Shown here piece after piece: positions 1-5,775 of a stretch of 6,668 nt of DNA. The first letter of the stretch is position 1. Every line of letters begins with the position of its first letter. Below the pieces are notes generated by a model. That model did not search any database, was not told the origin of the DNA, and saw nothing but the letters and a program-made list of their open reading frames with translations. Origin of the DNA: Deltaproteobacteria bacterium UBA796 (GTDB taxonomy: Bacteria; Myxococcota_A; UBA796); assembly GCA_002296975.1 (NCBI GenBank), contig DBIS01000253.1, positions 1-6,668 of the forward strand, written 5' to 3'. The translations under genes were made by a program, and so were the position numbers.

Positions 1-183
1 CACGATGGTGGCTGGGCAGTTTTTCCAGCGGCCATGGACTTTCGCCCCTCGGTTCAGGTGCTCGGCCCCCGCATGGAGTTTCGGTTGGGCGGGCAGCCGG
101 AGTGGATGGCCTTAAAGGTATCCGCGGCGGCGGGTGCCGCAATTTGGAGTCAAGGTGAGCGGGTGATGGAGTCGATTGATTGA
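1..183 (+). CDS. C-terminal end of an unrecognised protein (partial, 5' end outside window)
   Basis: Reading from base 1 in frame gives 60 codons without a stop, then TGA at 181-183. The peptide begins HDGGWAVFPAAMDFRPSVQV and ends GERVMESID. It mixes aromatic and charged residues like a folded globular tail and shows no membrane segment or low-complexity run. I do not recognise the family and give no function. In-frame ATG codons at 34 and 73 could start a short protein, but no convincing Shine-Dalgarno site precedes them, so I read this as the end of a longer gene. It converges on the beta-helix lipoprotein gene, with only 15 bases between the two stop codons and no separate terminator between them. 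The open frame, codon use and tight convergent packing support coding, but so short a fragment leaves doubt. Confidence 0.5.
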   Translation, partial: HDGGWAVFPAAMDFRPSVQVLGPRMEFRLGGQPEWMALKVSAAAGAAIWSQGERVMESID

Positions 184-198
184 GTCCGCCCTGTGTGC

Positions 199-2949
199 CT
201 AAAGCCCAGTGTCCTCCACGCCTTCGTCCTCCGTTTCTGACAGTCCACAGATCGCGTCGCATGTGTCAGTGGGGCCAAGCAAATTACCCCCGAATATGTT
301 GTCACAGAGGGTAAATGTCGACGACCCACACACGATGCCGTAGCCACCGTTGTCGGTGATGTCATTTTCGCTCAATGTCGCCACCACCCCAGCGAGGTTG
401 AGTCCGTTTTCGGAATTTTGCTTGATGGTGCAGCCGGTCATTGACACGCTGCCTCCCGTCGCCGCAAGCCCGTCGCTGCTGCCATTTTGAAGGCTGGTAT
501 CAGCTAAACTCAAGGCGCTTTCGATGCTTAAAATACCATTGCTAAGGGCGCCGTCCACAATCGAAACAGTGCTGCTTACCGTGGAAAGGCTGGCGCTCGT
601 TGTGTCTGAAATATCGAGGTTGGTGAATGTGGCCTCGGCGTTTGCTATCTCGAGTCCGAGGGCGCCGGTGTTTGAGATGTCGAGGTTGTTGGCGTTTAGG
701 TTTGAGGGTCTAGAGCCGTCCTCCCAGGTCGTGGCGGCAAAGCTGATGCCAGCCCCAAAGTTGGTCTCGCTCAGGCTAAAGTCCGTGAGGTCTACGATGA
801 CCGGTTCCATGACGACAAGCCCATCCCGAGACCAGGTGTCGGTGAAGTCCAAACCGTTGGATGTAGCGAATGAAGCAGCGGTCGAGGTCCGAAGAATACT
901 GATATCGGAAAAGGTGTGGTTTCCGCCGAGCACCCGGCCTGCCATCGCGGCGGTATCGGTGACGGTCAGCCCGCTCATCGCGGTATCGCAGCCCTCTAGA
1001 AACATCGCTGGGTAGGCTGTGATCTCTGGGTAAGTCCCGATCAATTCTCCACTGATATACAGCTCTGAAGATCGGTGAGAGCTGACGAGGGTGTTGTTGA
1101 TAATGTGGTCGCTCACGTTCATGGTTGCCTGAATACATGCGATCGCGTGGCCTGAGCCATCCTCAAAGCGATTGTCGCTCAGGGTTGCTTCGCCGCCAGA
1201 AATAAGCACGCCATACTGGGCGTAGTCTGTCCAACTGTTAGCGCTCACAAAAAGGGTGGCGTCGTGCCCGTACACCCCTTGGGCGCCACCGCTGAAGGTG
1301 TTGCCCGTGACGGTGTGCTCTCCACCAAACCACGCCTGAAAATCAGAGCCGAGCATGTCGTAATAGATGTAGCTGAAGTCCTCAGTCCCGGTTTCGGCGT
1401 AGGCACCGATGGTTCCTGAGTCAACAAATCGAGAGTTGCTGAGGGTGGAGTTAGTGGCGTTGTAGTTCACAACGCTGGCGGCTAGACCTTGGGTGGATGG
1501 GGCTGAAAAATCAGAGTCATCGATGGCGAGGGTGCCCCCGAAATTCATGACCCCAGCGCAGGTGCTGCCGCTGACAGCGATCCCAGAGATTTGGCTGTCC
1601 GAATCCATCGCGCAAAACCCGACGCCGTCGTTGTTGCTTAGGCTTCCGCCCAGCCAGTCCACAGTGGAGTCGAAAAATGTAGCGGCAGCGTTGTTGCCGA
1701 CGGTGGAGCATTGCCCGTCGGAGATGTCGGTCACCGTGCGCACATTAGAGATGTTGACGTTGGTGAGGTGGGCATCGACCTGTTTGGCGTAGATGCCTTG
1801 CCATCCGGTGGCCTCTATTTCAATGTCTCTAAAGTCAACCAAAATTGGCTCTAACCCTGAGGCTGTGACGACAAGACCCCCATGATTAAAGCCTGAGATA
1901 TCTACAGACTCAATGGTGACTGCTCTCGCCGAAGAGATGTAAATGCCAGCACCCTCATGGGCCTTGGCAGGGTCCCAGATTTCAGCCTCGCCGAGGGTGT
2001 TCGTGCTGGGGTCCGCGGAGATTGTTGTGTCGGAGATGGAAATGTCGCCACTGGCGCTCGATGCCTTGACGCCGGTCACCGTGGGGTTTGAGATGGCGGC
2101 CAGTGCGAGGGTCAGGCTACCGCCCCGTGTGGCGATGGCGTGGGTGCCGCCATCGAATGTATCGCTGGTGCTTTGAATGTGGGCATCTGTGCCAGAGATG
2201 GCGATAGCGGTGTTGGCGCTAAACAGGTTGTTGCTCGTGTACAAGATGGCGCCGTCTGTTGCCCTCACAGCCGCGTTGCGCGCTTCCTCGTCTGCCATGT
2301 TGCCGTAAAATTCATTGCCTTCGATGGAGAGGGTTGCGCCGTTGCGAACCCGGGTAGCGTAGCCTGCGATGCTTTCGAAGTTGCAGTTGATCACTCGGGC
2401 GGAGCCGCCTTCGTCGAGGTGAAACACGCCCATTGGCAAAGCCTCGAAGTTGGAGGCCTGGAGTAAAACATTGGTGCTACCCTGGGCGTGGATGGCGGTA
2501 TCGCCCAGGTCGCCGAAGGACATCACCTGAAGCGCGATGTTGTCGACGTCAGCCAAAAACACGCCCAGGCCGCCGCTGTGGACGGTCATCCAGGACAGGT
2601 TGACATTGTCCGCTCGGACCGAGATGGCTGAGGTGTCATCCGTCACCCGAATCACAGCAGGCTCACCCGAGGTCGGGCCCTTGAGTGTGACTGATTTGTC
2701 GATGATGACCCGCTCGTTGTACTCACCGCTGCACAGGGTGATCACATCGCCATCTTCGGCCCAGTCCAGGGCATCTCCAATCGAGGAAAAGCCGCCAGCA
2801 CCATTGATGTGTATACAACCCTCGTCGGGCAGTCCAGGCTCGCTATGGGGTGTTGCGGTGTCCGAAAGCATGGCCGGGGCCGAGAGGGCGTCATCTTTCG
2901 GGCTGCAGGCCAGGGCGAGTAGAGACAGAAGGGCAGGGCTTGCTTGCAT
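199..2949 (-). CDS. Large predicted lipoprotein with a right-handed parallel beta-helix
   Basis: The protein has 916 residues from the ATG at 2947-2949, which has a GAGGA Shine-Dalgarno site 9 bases upstream. Residues 1-15 read MQASPALLSLLALAC, a short hydrophobic signal ending in a lipobox-like ALAC, so Cys15 is the likely lipidated residue. The n-region has no Lys or Arg, which is unusual. An acidic Ser/Thr/Pro-rich linker follows (about 16-44). Residues 45-90 look like the entry to a pectate-lyase/NosD-type helix (GFSSIGDALDWAEDGDVITL, then GEY..RVIIDKSVTLKG). From about 90 to 880 the chain repeats short turns rich in Asn, Asp, Ser and Thr, such as LSDNRFEDGSGHAI and VTGNTFSGGAQGVYG, typical of parallel beta-helix coils. 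Cysteines occur early (45, 73) and cluster at the end (874, 882, 897, 901), suggesting disulfide-locked caps. The tail is acidic and ends EDTGL. Such proteins are usually extracytoplasmic and may bind or cleave polysaccharide, but I see no catalytic signature and assign no substrate. A GTG at 3022-3024 would add 25 residues, including Arg and Lys, but has a poorer context. Confidence 0.85.
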   Translation of the reverse strand: MQASPALLSLLALACSPKDDALSAPAMLSDTATPHSEPGLPDEGCIHINGAGGFSSIGDALDWAEDGDVITLCSGEYNERVIIDKSVTLKGPTSGEPAVIRVTDDTSAISVRADNVNLSWMTVHSGGLGVFLADVDNIALQVMSFGDLGDTAIHAQGSTNVLLQASNFEALPMGVFHLDEGGSARVINCNFESIAGYATRVRNGATLSIEGNEFYGNMADEEARNAAVRATDGAILYTSNNLFSANTAIAISGTDAHIQSTSDTFDGGTHAIATRGGSLTLALAAISNPTVTGVKASSASGDISISDTTISADPSTNTLGEAEIWDPAKAHEGAGIYISSARAVTIESVDISGFNHGGLVVTASGLEPILVDFRDIEIEATGWQGIYAKQVDAHLTNVNISNVRTVTDISDGQCSTVGNNAAATFFDSTVDWLGGSLSNNDGVGFCAMDSDSQISGIAVSGSTCAGVMNFGGTLAIDDSDFSAPSTQGLAASVVNYNATNSTLSNSRFVDSGTIGAYAETGTEDFSYIYYDMLGSDFQAWFGGEHTVTGNTFSGGAQGVYGHDATLFVSANSWTDYAQYGVLISGGEATLSDNRFEDGSGHAIACIQATMNVSDHIINNTLVSSHRSSELYISGELIGTYPEITAYPAMFLEGCDTAMSGLTVTDTAAMAGRVLGGNHTFSDISILRTSTAASFATSNGLDFTDTWSRDGLVVMEPVIVDLTDFSLSETNFGAGISFAATTWEDGSRPSNLNANNLDISNTGALGLEIANAEATFTNLDISDTTSASLSTVSSTVSIVDGALSNGILSIESALSLADTSLQNGSSDGLAATGGSVSMTGCTIKQNSENGLNLAGVVATLSENDITDNGGYGIVCGSSTFTLCDNIFGGNLLGPTDTCDAICGLSETEDEGVEDTGL

Positions 2950-2958
2950 TTGATTCAG

Positions 2959-2963
2959 TCCTC
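2959..2963 (-). promoter_or_regulatory. Ribosome binding site of the beta-helix lipoprotein
   Basis: On the minus strand GAGGA lies 9 bases before the ATG at 2947-2949, inside GGACGAGGACTG. This decides for the 916-residue start over the upstream GTG. The core GACGAGGACTG recurs exactly in front of rplS. Confidence 0.6.
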
Positions 2964-3028
2964 GTCCTTTGGTGTACCTGACAAACTGCCTGTACTCAAG
3001 CACGTCGAGCAGGATAAGGCCCACAAAT

Positions 3029-3033
3029 GGAGG
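3029..3033 (+). promoter_or_regulatory. Ribosome binding site that sets the GTG start of the carboxylase
   Basis: GGAGG ends 4 bases before the GTG at 3038-3040. An out-of-frame ATG overlaps that GTG at 3036-3038 (ATGTG) and lies even closer to GGAGG. The family N-terminus shows that the GTG frame is the coding one. The short spacer may lower initiation efficiency. Confidence 0.6.
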
Positions 3034-3037
3034 TCAT

Positions 3038-4588
3038 GTGTCCTACGAAGACTTGGAAGCCCGTCTCGCGGAACGTACAAAGCAAGCCTTATTGGGTGGC
3101 GGTCAAGCCGCGATCGATAAGCAGCATGAACGCGGAAAATGGACTGCACGAGAGCGAATAGACGCCTTTTTAGATGCGGGTACATTTCGAGAGATGGATC
3201 GCTTTGTCACCCACGATTGTGCCGATTTCGGCATGGATAAGAAGAAGGTCTACGGCGATGGGGTCGTCACTGGCTACGGTCGGGTGGATGGACGACTGGT
3301 GTATTTATACGCCCAGGATTTCACTGTTTTCGGTGGGTCACTTTCGGGCGCATATGCTAAAAAGATATGTAAAATCATGGACATGGCAGTTCGGAATGGC
3401 GCACCGGTGATTGGGCTAAACGACTCTGGGGGGGCGCGAATACAAGAGGGGGTGAAGTCTCTTGGTGGCTACGCAGACATCTTTTTGCGGAATGTTCAAG
3501 CCAGCGGTGTGGTGCCGCAACTCACCGCTATTTTGGGGCCGTGTGCGGGAGGGGCTGTGTACTCTCCGGCCATCACCGACTTTATCTGCATGGTCGCTAA
3601 GACCTCATTTATGTTTGTGACCGGTCCAGACGTCATCAAGACGGTGACCCACGAAAGCGTCACCAAAGAGGAGCTTGGTGGAGCGGATACCCACTGTGGT
3701 ATTTCGGGTGTTGCCCAGTTTTCAGTACCCGATGAAGCCGCGGCCTTGGCGTTGTTGCGGGAGTTGCTCAGCTATTTGCCCAGCAACAACATGGAGGAGG
3801 CTCCGCGTCGTGATAGCGCCGACCCCGTCGACCGTTTGGCAGAGTCCCTCGATAGCTTGGTGCCAGAAAATCCAAACAAGCCCTACGATGTCACCGATTT
3901 AATCAAGGCTGTGGCTGATGAGGGCGCATTCCTTGAGGTTGCGTCTCAATATGCGGGCAATGTGGTTGTCGGGTTTTTGCGATTGGGCGGCCGTTCTGTT
4001 GGGGTGATCGCCAACCAACCTGCCCATCTGGCTGGGGTGCTCGATGTGAACAGCTCCACGAAGGCTGCTCGTTTTGTGCGCTTTTGCGATGCATTCAACA
4101 TCCCGTTGTGGGTGATCGAGGATGTGCCAGGCTTTCTGCCTGGTGTAGAACAAGAGCATGGTGGGATCATCAAGCACGGCGCGAAGTTGCTTTATGCATT
4201 CGCTGAGGCCACGGTCCCGAAGATTACTTTGATCACACGGAAGGCCTATGGTGGGGCCTATTGTGTGATGAACTCCAAGCACATTGGGGCCGACCTCAAC
4301 TTTGCGTGGCCCACCGCCGAGATTGCAGTCATGGGCGCGGATGGTGCGGTCAGCATCATCTTTAGGCGTGAGCTTGCTGCCGCTGAGGATCAGGAATCCA
4401 AGCGGGAAGAGCTGGTGGCAGCCTACAAAGACAAGTTTGCCAACCCCTATCGTGCCGCAGAGCTGGGCTATGTGGATGAGATTCTTCGCCCTCGAGATAC
4501 ACGACATCGTCTGATCGAGGCTTTCGATTCTTTACAAAACAAGCGGGCCTCAAATCCGCCTAAGAAGCACGGCAATATTCCTTTATAG
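3038..4588 (+). CDS. Biotin-dependent acyl-CoA carboxylase, carboxyltransferase (beta) subunit
   Basis: The 516-residue product matches the usual length of PccB/AccD5-type subunits. These transfer CO2 from carboxybiotin to acetyl-, propionyl- or a related acyl-CoA, feeding fatty-acid synthesis or the methylmalonyl-CoA route in the cytoplasm. The start gives VSYEDLEARLAERTKQALLG followed by a QHERGKWTARERI-type N-terminus, as expected. The N-terminal crotonase-like half (about 1-260) has GGARIQEG at 131-138 and AGGAVYSP at 170-177, which form oxyanion holes and the acyl-CoA site. The C-terminal half, which faces carboxybiotin, has the DVPGFLPG segment near 362, GGIIKHGAK near 375 and KAYGGAYCVM at 402-411. 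The protein ends in the family's typical KKHGNIPL. Residue 409 is Cys where propionyl-CoA carboxylases have Asp, so substrate is uncertain and no gene symbol is given. No biotin carboxylase/BCCP alpha subunit lies nearby. The gene stands alone, divergent from the lipoprotein and 128 bases before rpsP. A longer start at ATG 2969 is possible but adds 23 residues unlike the family. Confidence 0.95.
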   Translation: MSYEDLEARLAERTKQALLGGGQAAIDKQHERGKWTARERIDAFLDAGTFREMDRFVTHDCADFGMDKKKVYGDGVVTGYGRVDGRLVYLYAQDFTVFGGSLSGAYAKKICKIMDMAVRNGAPVIGLNDSGGARIQEGVKSLGGYADIFLRNVQASGVVPQLTAILGPCAGGAVYSPAITDFICMVAKTSFMFVTGPDVIKTVTHESVTKEELGGADTHCGISGVAQFSVPDEAAALALLRELLSYLPSNNMEEAPRRDSADPVDRLAESLDSLVPENPNKPYDVTDLIKAVADEGAFLEVASQYAGNVVVGFLRLGGRSVGVIANQPAHLAGVLDVNSSTKAARFVRFCDAFNIPLWVIEDVPGFLPGVEQEHGGIIKHGAKLLYAFAEATVPKITLITRKAYGGAYCVMNSKHIGADLNFAWPTAEIAVMGADGAVSIIFRRELAAAEDQESKREELVAAYKDKFANPYRAAELGYVDEILRPRDTRHRLIEAFDSLQNKRASNPPKKHGNIPL

Positions 4589-4594
4589 AGAAAA

Positions 4595-4650
4595 GCTTGA
4601 GGCTCCAAACTGATAATAGGTGCTCACCTGCTTGACGGGAGGGCTCAAGC
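4595..4650 (+). repeat. Nested inverted repeats between the carboxylase gene and rpsP
   Basis: GCTTGAG (4595-4601) pairs perfectly with CTCAAGC (4644-4650). Inside it, CTCC (4603-4606) pairs with GGAG (4638-4641). The enclosed loop holds AGGTG-CT-CACCT (4618-4629), a second inverted repeat. The outer right arm lies within the spacer of the proposed rpsP promoter. In carboxylase read-through RNA this could form a branched fold. No U-tract follows, so it is not a standard intrinsic terminator, although it may still mark the end of the carboxylase transcript. Confidence 0.45.
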
Positions 4651-4659
4651 GGGTAAAAA
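4632..4659 (+). promoter_or_regulatory. Candidate sigma-70-type promoter of the rpsP cluster
   Basis: TTGACG (4632-4637, 5 of 6 to consensus), a 16-base spacer, and TAAAAA (4654-4659, 4 of 6) give a good housekeeping promoter. Transcription would begin near 4666, leaving a leader of about 50 bases before rpsP. That leader can form a small hairpin, CGAG (4677-4680) with CTCG (4687-4690). The inverted repeat AGGTG-CT-CACCT ends two bases before the -35 box, a place where an operator would sit. The same CTTGACG stands in front of rplS. Confidence 0.55.
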
Positions 4660-4707
4660 GGGGCCGTTCCGCAGCACGAGAAAGCACTCGGTTGCATTCC
4701 TGGATCT

Positions 4708-4711
4708 GGAG
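4708..4711 (+). promoter_or_regulatory. Ribosome binding site of rpsP
   Basis: GGAG lies 5 bases before the ATG at 4717. This is one of the two clear Shine-Dalgarno sites of the ribosomal cluster, matching the high output expected for a ribosomal protein. Confidence 0.6.
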
Positions 4712-4716
4712 ATATC

Positions 4717-4968
4717 ATGGCAGTACGCATTCGCTTGGCCCGTCACGGACGTAAAAAGCAGCCCTTCTACCGCATCGTTGCGGCCGATAGCCGTTTCCCT
4801 CGTGATGGCAGATACATTGAGCGATTGGGTCACTTCAACCCCATGATCGAGCCCAATGATCTCGTCGTGGACCTCGAGCGCATTGACTACTGGATGAGCG
4901 TCGGCGCAAGCCCAAGCGAAACAGCAGCCAGGCTTATCGCGAAAGCTCGCGCTAGTGTCGAGAGCTAG
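4717..4968 (+). CDS. rpsP: Small-subunit ribosomal protein bS16
   Basis: The 83-residue product has the normal length of bS16, which binds 16S rRNA in the body of the 30S subunit and helps its assembly. The N-terminus VRIRLARHGR fits the S16 family signature and continues with the conserved KKQPFYRIVAADSR, then PRDGRYIERLGHFNP. After that the usual acidic segment and a D..RIDYWMSVGASPSETAA helix follow. The first half is basic, as expected for rRNA contact. It is the first gene of the ribosome cluster, with an ATG start, a good GGAG site and a promoter candidate upstream. The KH gene starts one base after its stop, so the two are almost certainly cotranscribed. Confidence 0.98.
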   Translation: MAVRIRLARHGRKKQPFYRIVAADSRFPRDGRYIERLGHFNPMIEPNDLVVDLERIDYWMSVGASPSETAARLIAKARASVES

Positions 4969-4969
4969 A

Positions 4970-5218
4970 GTGGAAGCCCTCGTTGATTTTATGGTGCGTT
5001 CAGTTGTAGACCACCCCGAGGACATCAACCTCAAAGTCACAGAAGGCGATGCCTCTGTACTTTTTGAGTTGAGTGTTCACGAAGATGACCACGCTTACCT
5101 GCTTGATGGTGACGACCAATTGATCGCGGCCATGCGGCAAATTCTAGGCGCATCCGGCGGCAACCGTCGCGGTGTGCTTGAGCTTGTCGGTGAGTCCGAT
5201 CAAGCCCAAGAAGAGTAG
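4970..5218 (+). CDS. khpA: KhpA/YlqC-like KH-domain protein with a degenerate, acidic RNA-binding loop
   Basis: From the GTG at 4970 the product has 82 residues, the usual length of the KhpA (YlqC) family. Members are small KH-domain RNA chaperones that pair with KhpB (Jag). Family features are the opening VEALVDFMVRSVVDHPEDI, the beta strand ending FELSVHEDD, and the AMRQILGA helix near 54-61. The canonical loop VIGKQGR aligns without gaps to LLDGDDQ (44-50), so the RNA-gripping GxxG becomes DGDD. I count 19 Asp/Glu against 5 Lys/Arg, the reverse of a typical RNA binder. The fold and position between rpsP and rimM identify the family, but RNA binding is doubtful. The product may act through protein contacts instead. 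An in-frame GTG at 4955 would add five residues (SRAR region) and overlap rpsP by 14 bases. I prefer 4970 because it matches the family N-terminus. GTG starts and weak Shine-Dalgarno signals suggest coupling to rpsP translation. Confidence 0.85.
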   Translation: MEALVDFMVRSVVDHPEDINLKVTEGDASVLFELSVHEDDHAYLLDGDDQLIAAMRQILGASGGNRRGVLELVGESDQAQEE

Positions 5219-5223
5219 GCATT

Positions 5224-5243
5224 TTGGGGAAAACATTCCCCAA
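5224..5243 (+). promoter_or_regulatory. Perfect RNA hairpin enclosing the rimM start codon
   Basis: TTGGGGAA (5224-5231), loop AACA (5232-5235) and TTCCCCAA (5236-5243) form an 8-bp perfect stem with four G-C pairs. One more U-G wobble (5223/5244) can extend it. The TTG start codon of rimM is the first three bases of the left arm, so the folded RNA hides it. The KH stop codon ends only five bases earlier, so a ribosome finishing KH would melt the stem and couple the two genes. No U-tract follows, so this is not a terminator. Confidence 0.65.
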
Positions 5244-5772
5244 GCAAGAAGACGCCATTAGACCCGATGAAGTCCGCATCGGACGGGTCAGTGGCGTTTT
5301 CGGCATTTCTGGAGAGCTTCGGCTGTTTCTTCACAACCGTGAGTCCCAGATTTTTTCCAAAAACGGCATGGACGTCATCTTGGTTTCTCCGGAAGGAGAG
5401 CGAGAAAGCCGTCACTTGGCTACTCGCCAAGGCTCTAATCGACGGGTTTTGGCCAAGATCGCTGGGGTCAGCACCCCTGAAGGTGCCCGTGCCTTGATGG
5501 GTTGGGAGATCGTCGTCGAGGCGAGTGCGCTGCCAAAGCCAGCCACGGACGAGTACTATTTACGGGATCTTATTGGCCTTCTCGTGAAAACCCAAGATGG
5601 CGATGTTGTGGGTACCATCACAGAGGTGATGGAGGGTGAGCGGATCGATTGCTGGGTTGTCAAGGGGCCTCAAGGTGAGTTGATTTTTCCAGCGGTCAAA
5701 GAGGTTGTCATCTCTGTGGACCTAAACGAAGGGGTGGTCATTTCGACCCCTCTTAAAGACCTGTCGGCCTGA
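5224..5772 (+). CDS. rimM: Ribosome maturation factor RimM
   Basis: The 182-residue product is of normal RimM length. RimM binds uS19 and helps the 30S head mature. The N-terminal RimM barrel starts with VRIGRVSGVFGISGELRL (17-34), the family's GxIxGxxGxxGE pattern. The domain continues to about residue 100 with TPEGARALMGWEIVV. The C-terminal PRC-barrel begins at DEYYLRDLIGL (109-119), the conserved Tyr-Tyr motif, and continues through GDVVGTITEVMEG. The usual ETGANDVLVV segment is replaced by GERIDCWVVKG, and the tail reads STPLKDLSA rather than the common GLL ending. The start must be the TTG at 5224, because no other start codon lies between it and the conserved core. Its Shine-Dalgarno site is poor and it sits in a hairpin, so low, coupled translation is likely. 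It lies 5 bases after the KH gene and 3 before trmD. Confidence 0.95.
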   Translation: MGKTFPKQEDAIRPDEVRIGRVSGVFGISGELRLFLHNRESQIFSKNGMDVILVSPEGERESRHLATRQGSNRRVLAKIAGVSTPEGARALMGWEIVVEASALPKPATDEYYLRDLIGLLVKTQDGDVVGTITEVMEGERIDCWVVKGPQGELIFPAVKEVVISVDLNEGVVISTPLKDLSA

Positions 5773-5775
5773 ACG

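Larger units (their letters stand above)
2950..3037. promoter_or_regulatory. Divergent intergenic region between lipoprotein and carboxylase genes
   Basis: These 88 bases must carry start signals for both divergent genes. For the minus strand, a weak promoter candidate is TTGAGT (plus-strand 2994-2999), a 17-base spacer, then TACACC (2971-2976), which would put the transcript start a few bases before the Shine-Dalgarno site. Matches to consensus are 4 of 6 and 3 of 6, so this is tentative. On the plus strand CTGACA at 2978-2983 resembles a -35 box, but no -10 box sits at a proper distance. I see no clear operator palindrome. Confidence 0.3.

Noticed and set aside
184..198. Bidirectional terminator between the convergent genes
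   Set aside because: The 15-base gap has no inverted repeat with flanking A and T tracts.
524..1015. Plus-strand open frame of 163 codons within the lipoprotein gene
   Set aside because: It is antisense to the repetitive beta-helix gene, whose composition keeps the opposite strand open. There is no good Shine-Dalgarno site and the protein resembles no family.
2969..3037. Upstream ATG (2969) as the carboxylase start
   Set aside because: It has no Shine-Dalgarno site, adds 23 residues foreign to the family and overlaps the other gene's likely leader. GTG at 3038 follows GGAGG.
3899..4507. Minus-strand open frame of 202 codons within the carboxylase gene
   Set aside because: The plus strand encodes a conserved family end to end, and the antisense product shows no domain or start signal.
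4612..4617. GATAAT as a -10 box upstream of rpsP
   Set aside because: No -35 box lies 15-19 bases upstream. TTGAGG at 4597-4602 is only 9 bases away, so TTGACG-16-TAAAAA is preferred.
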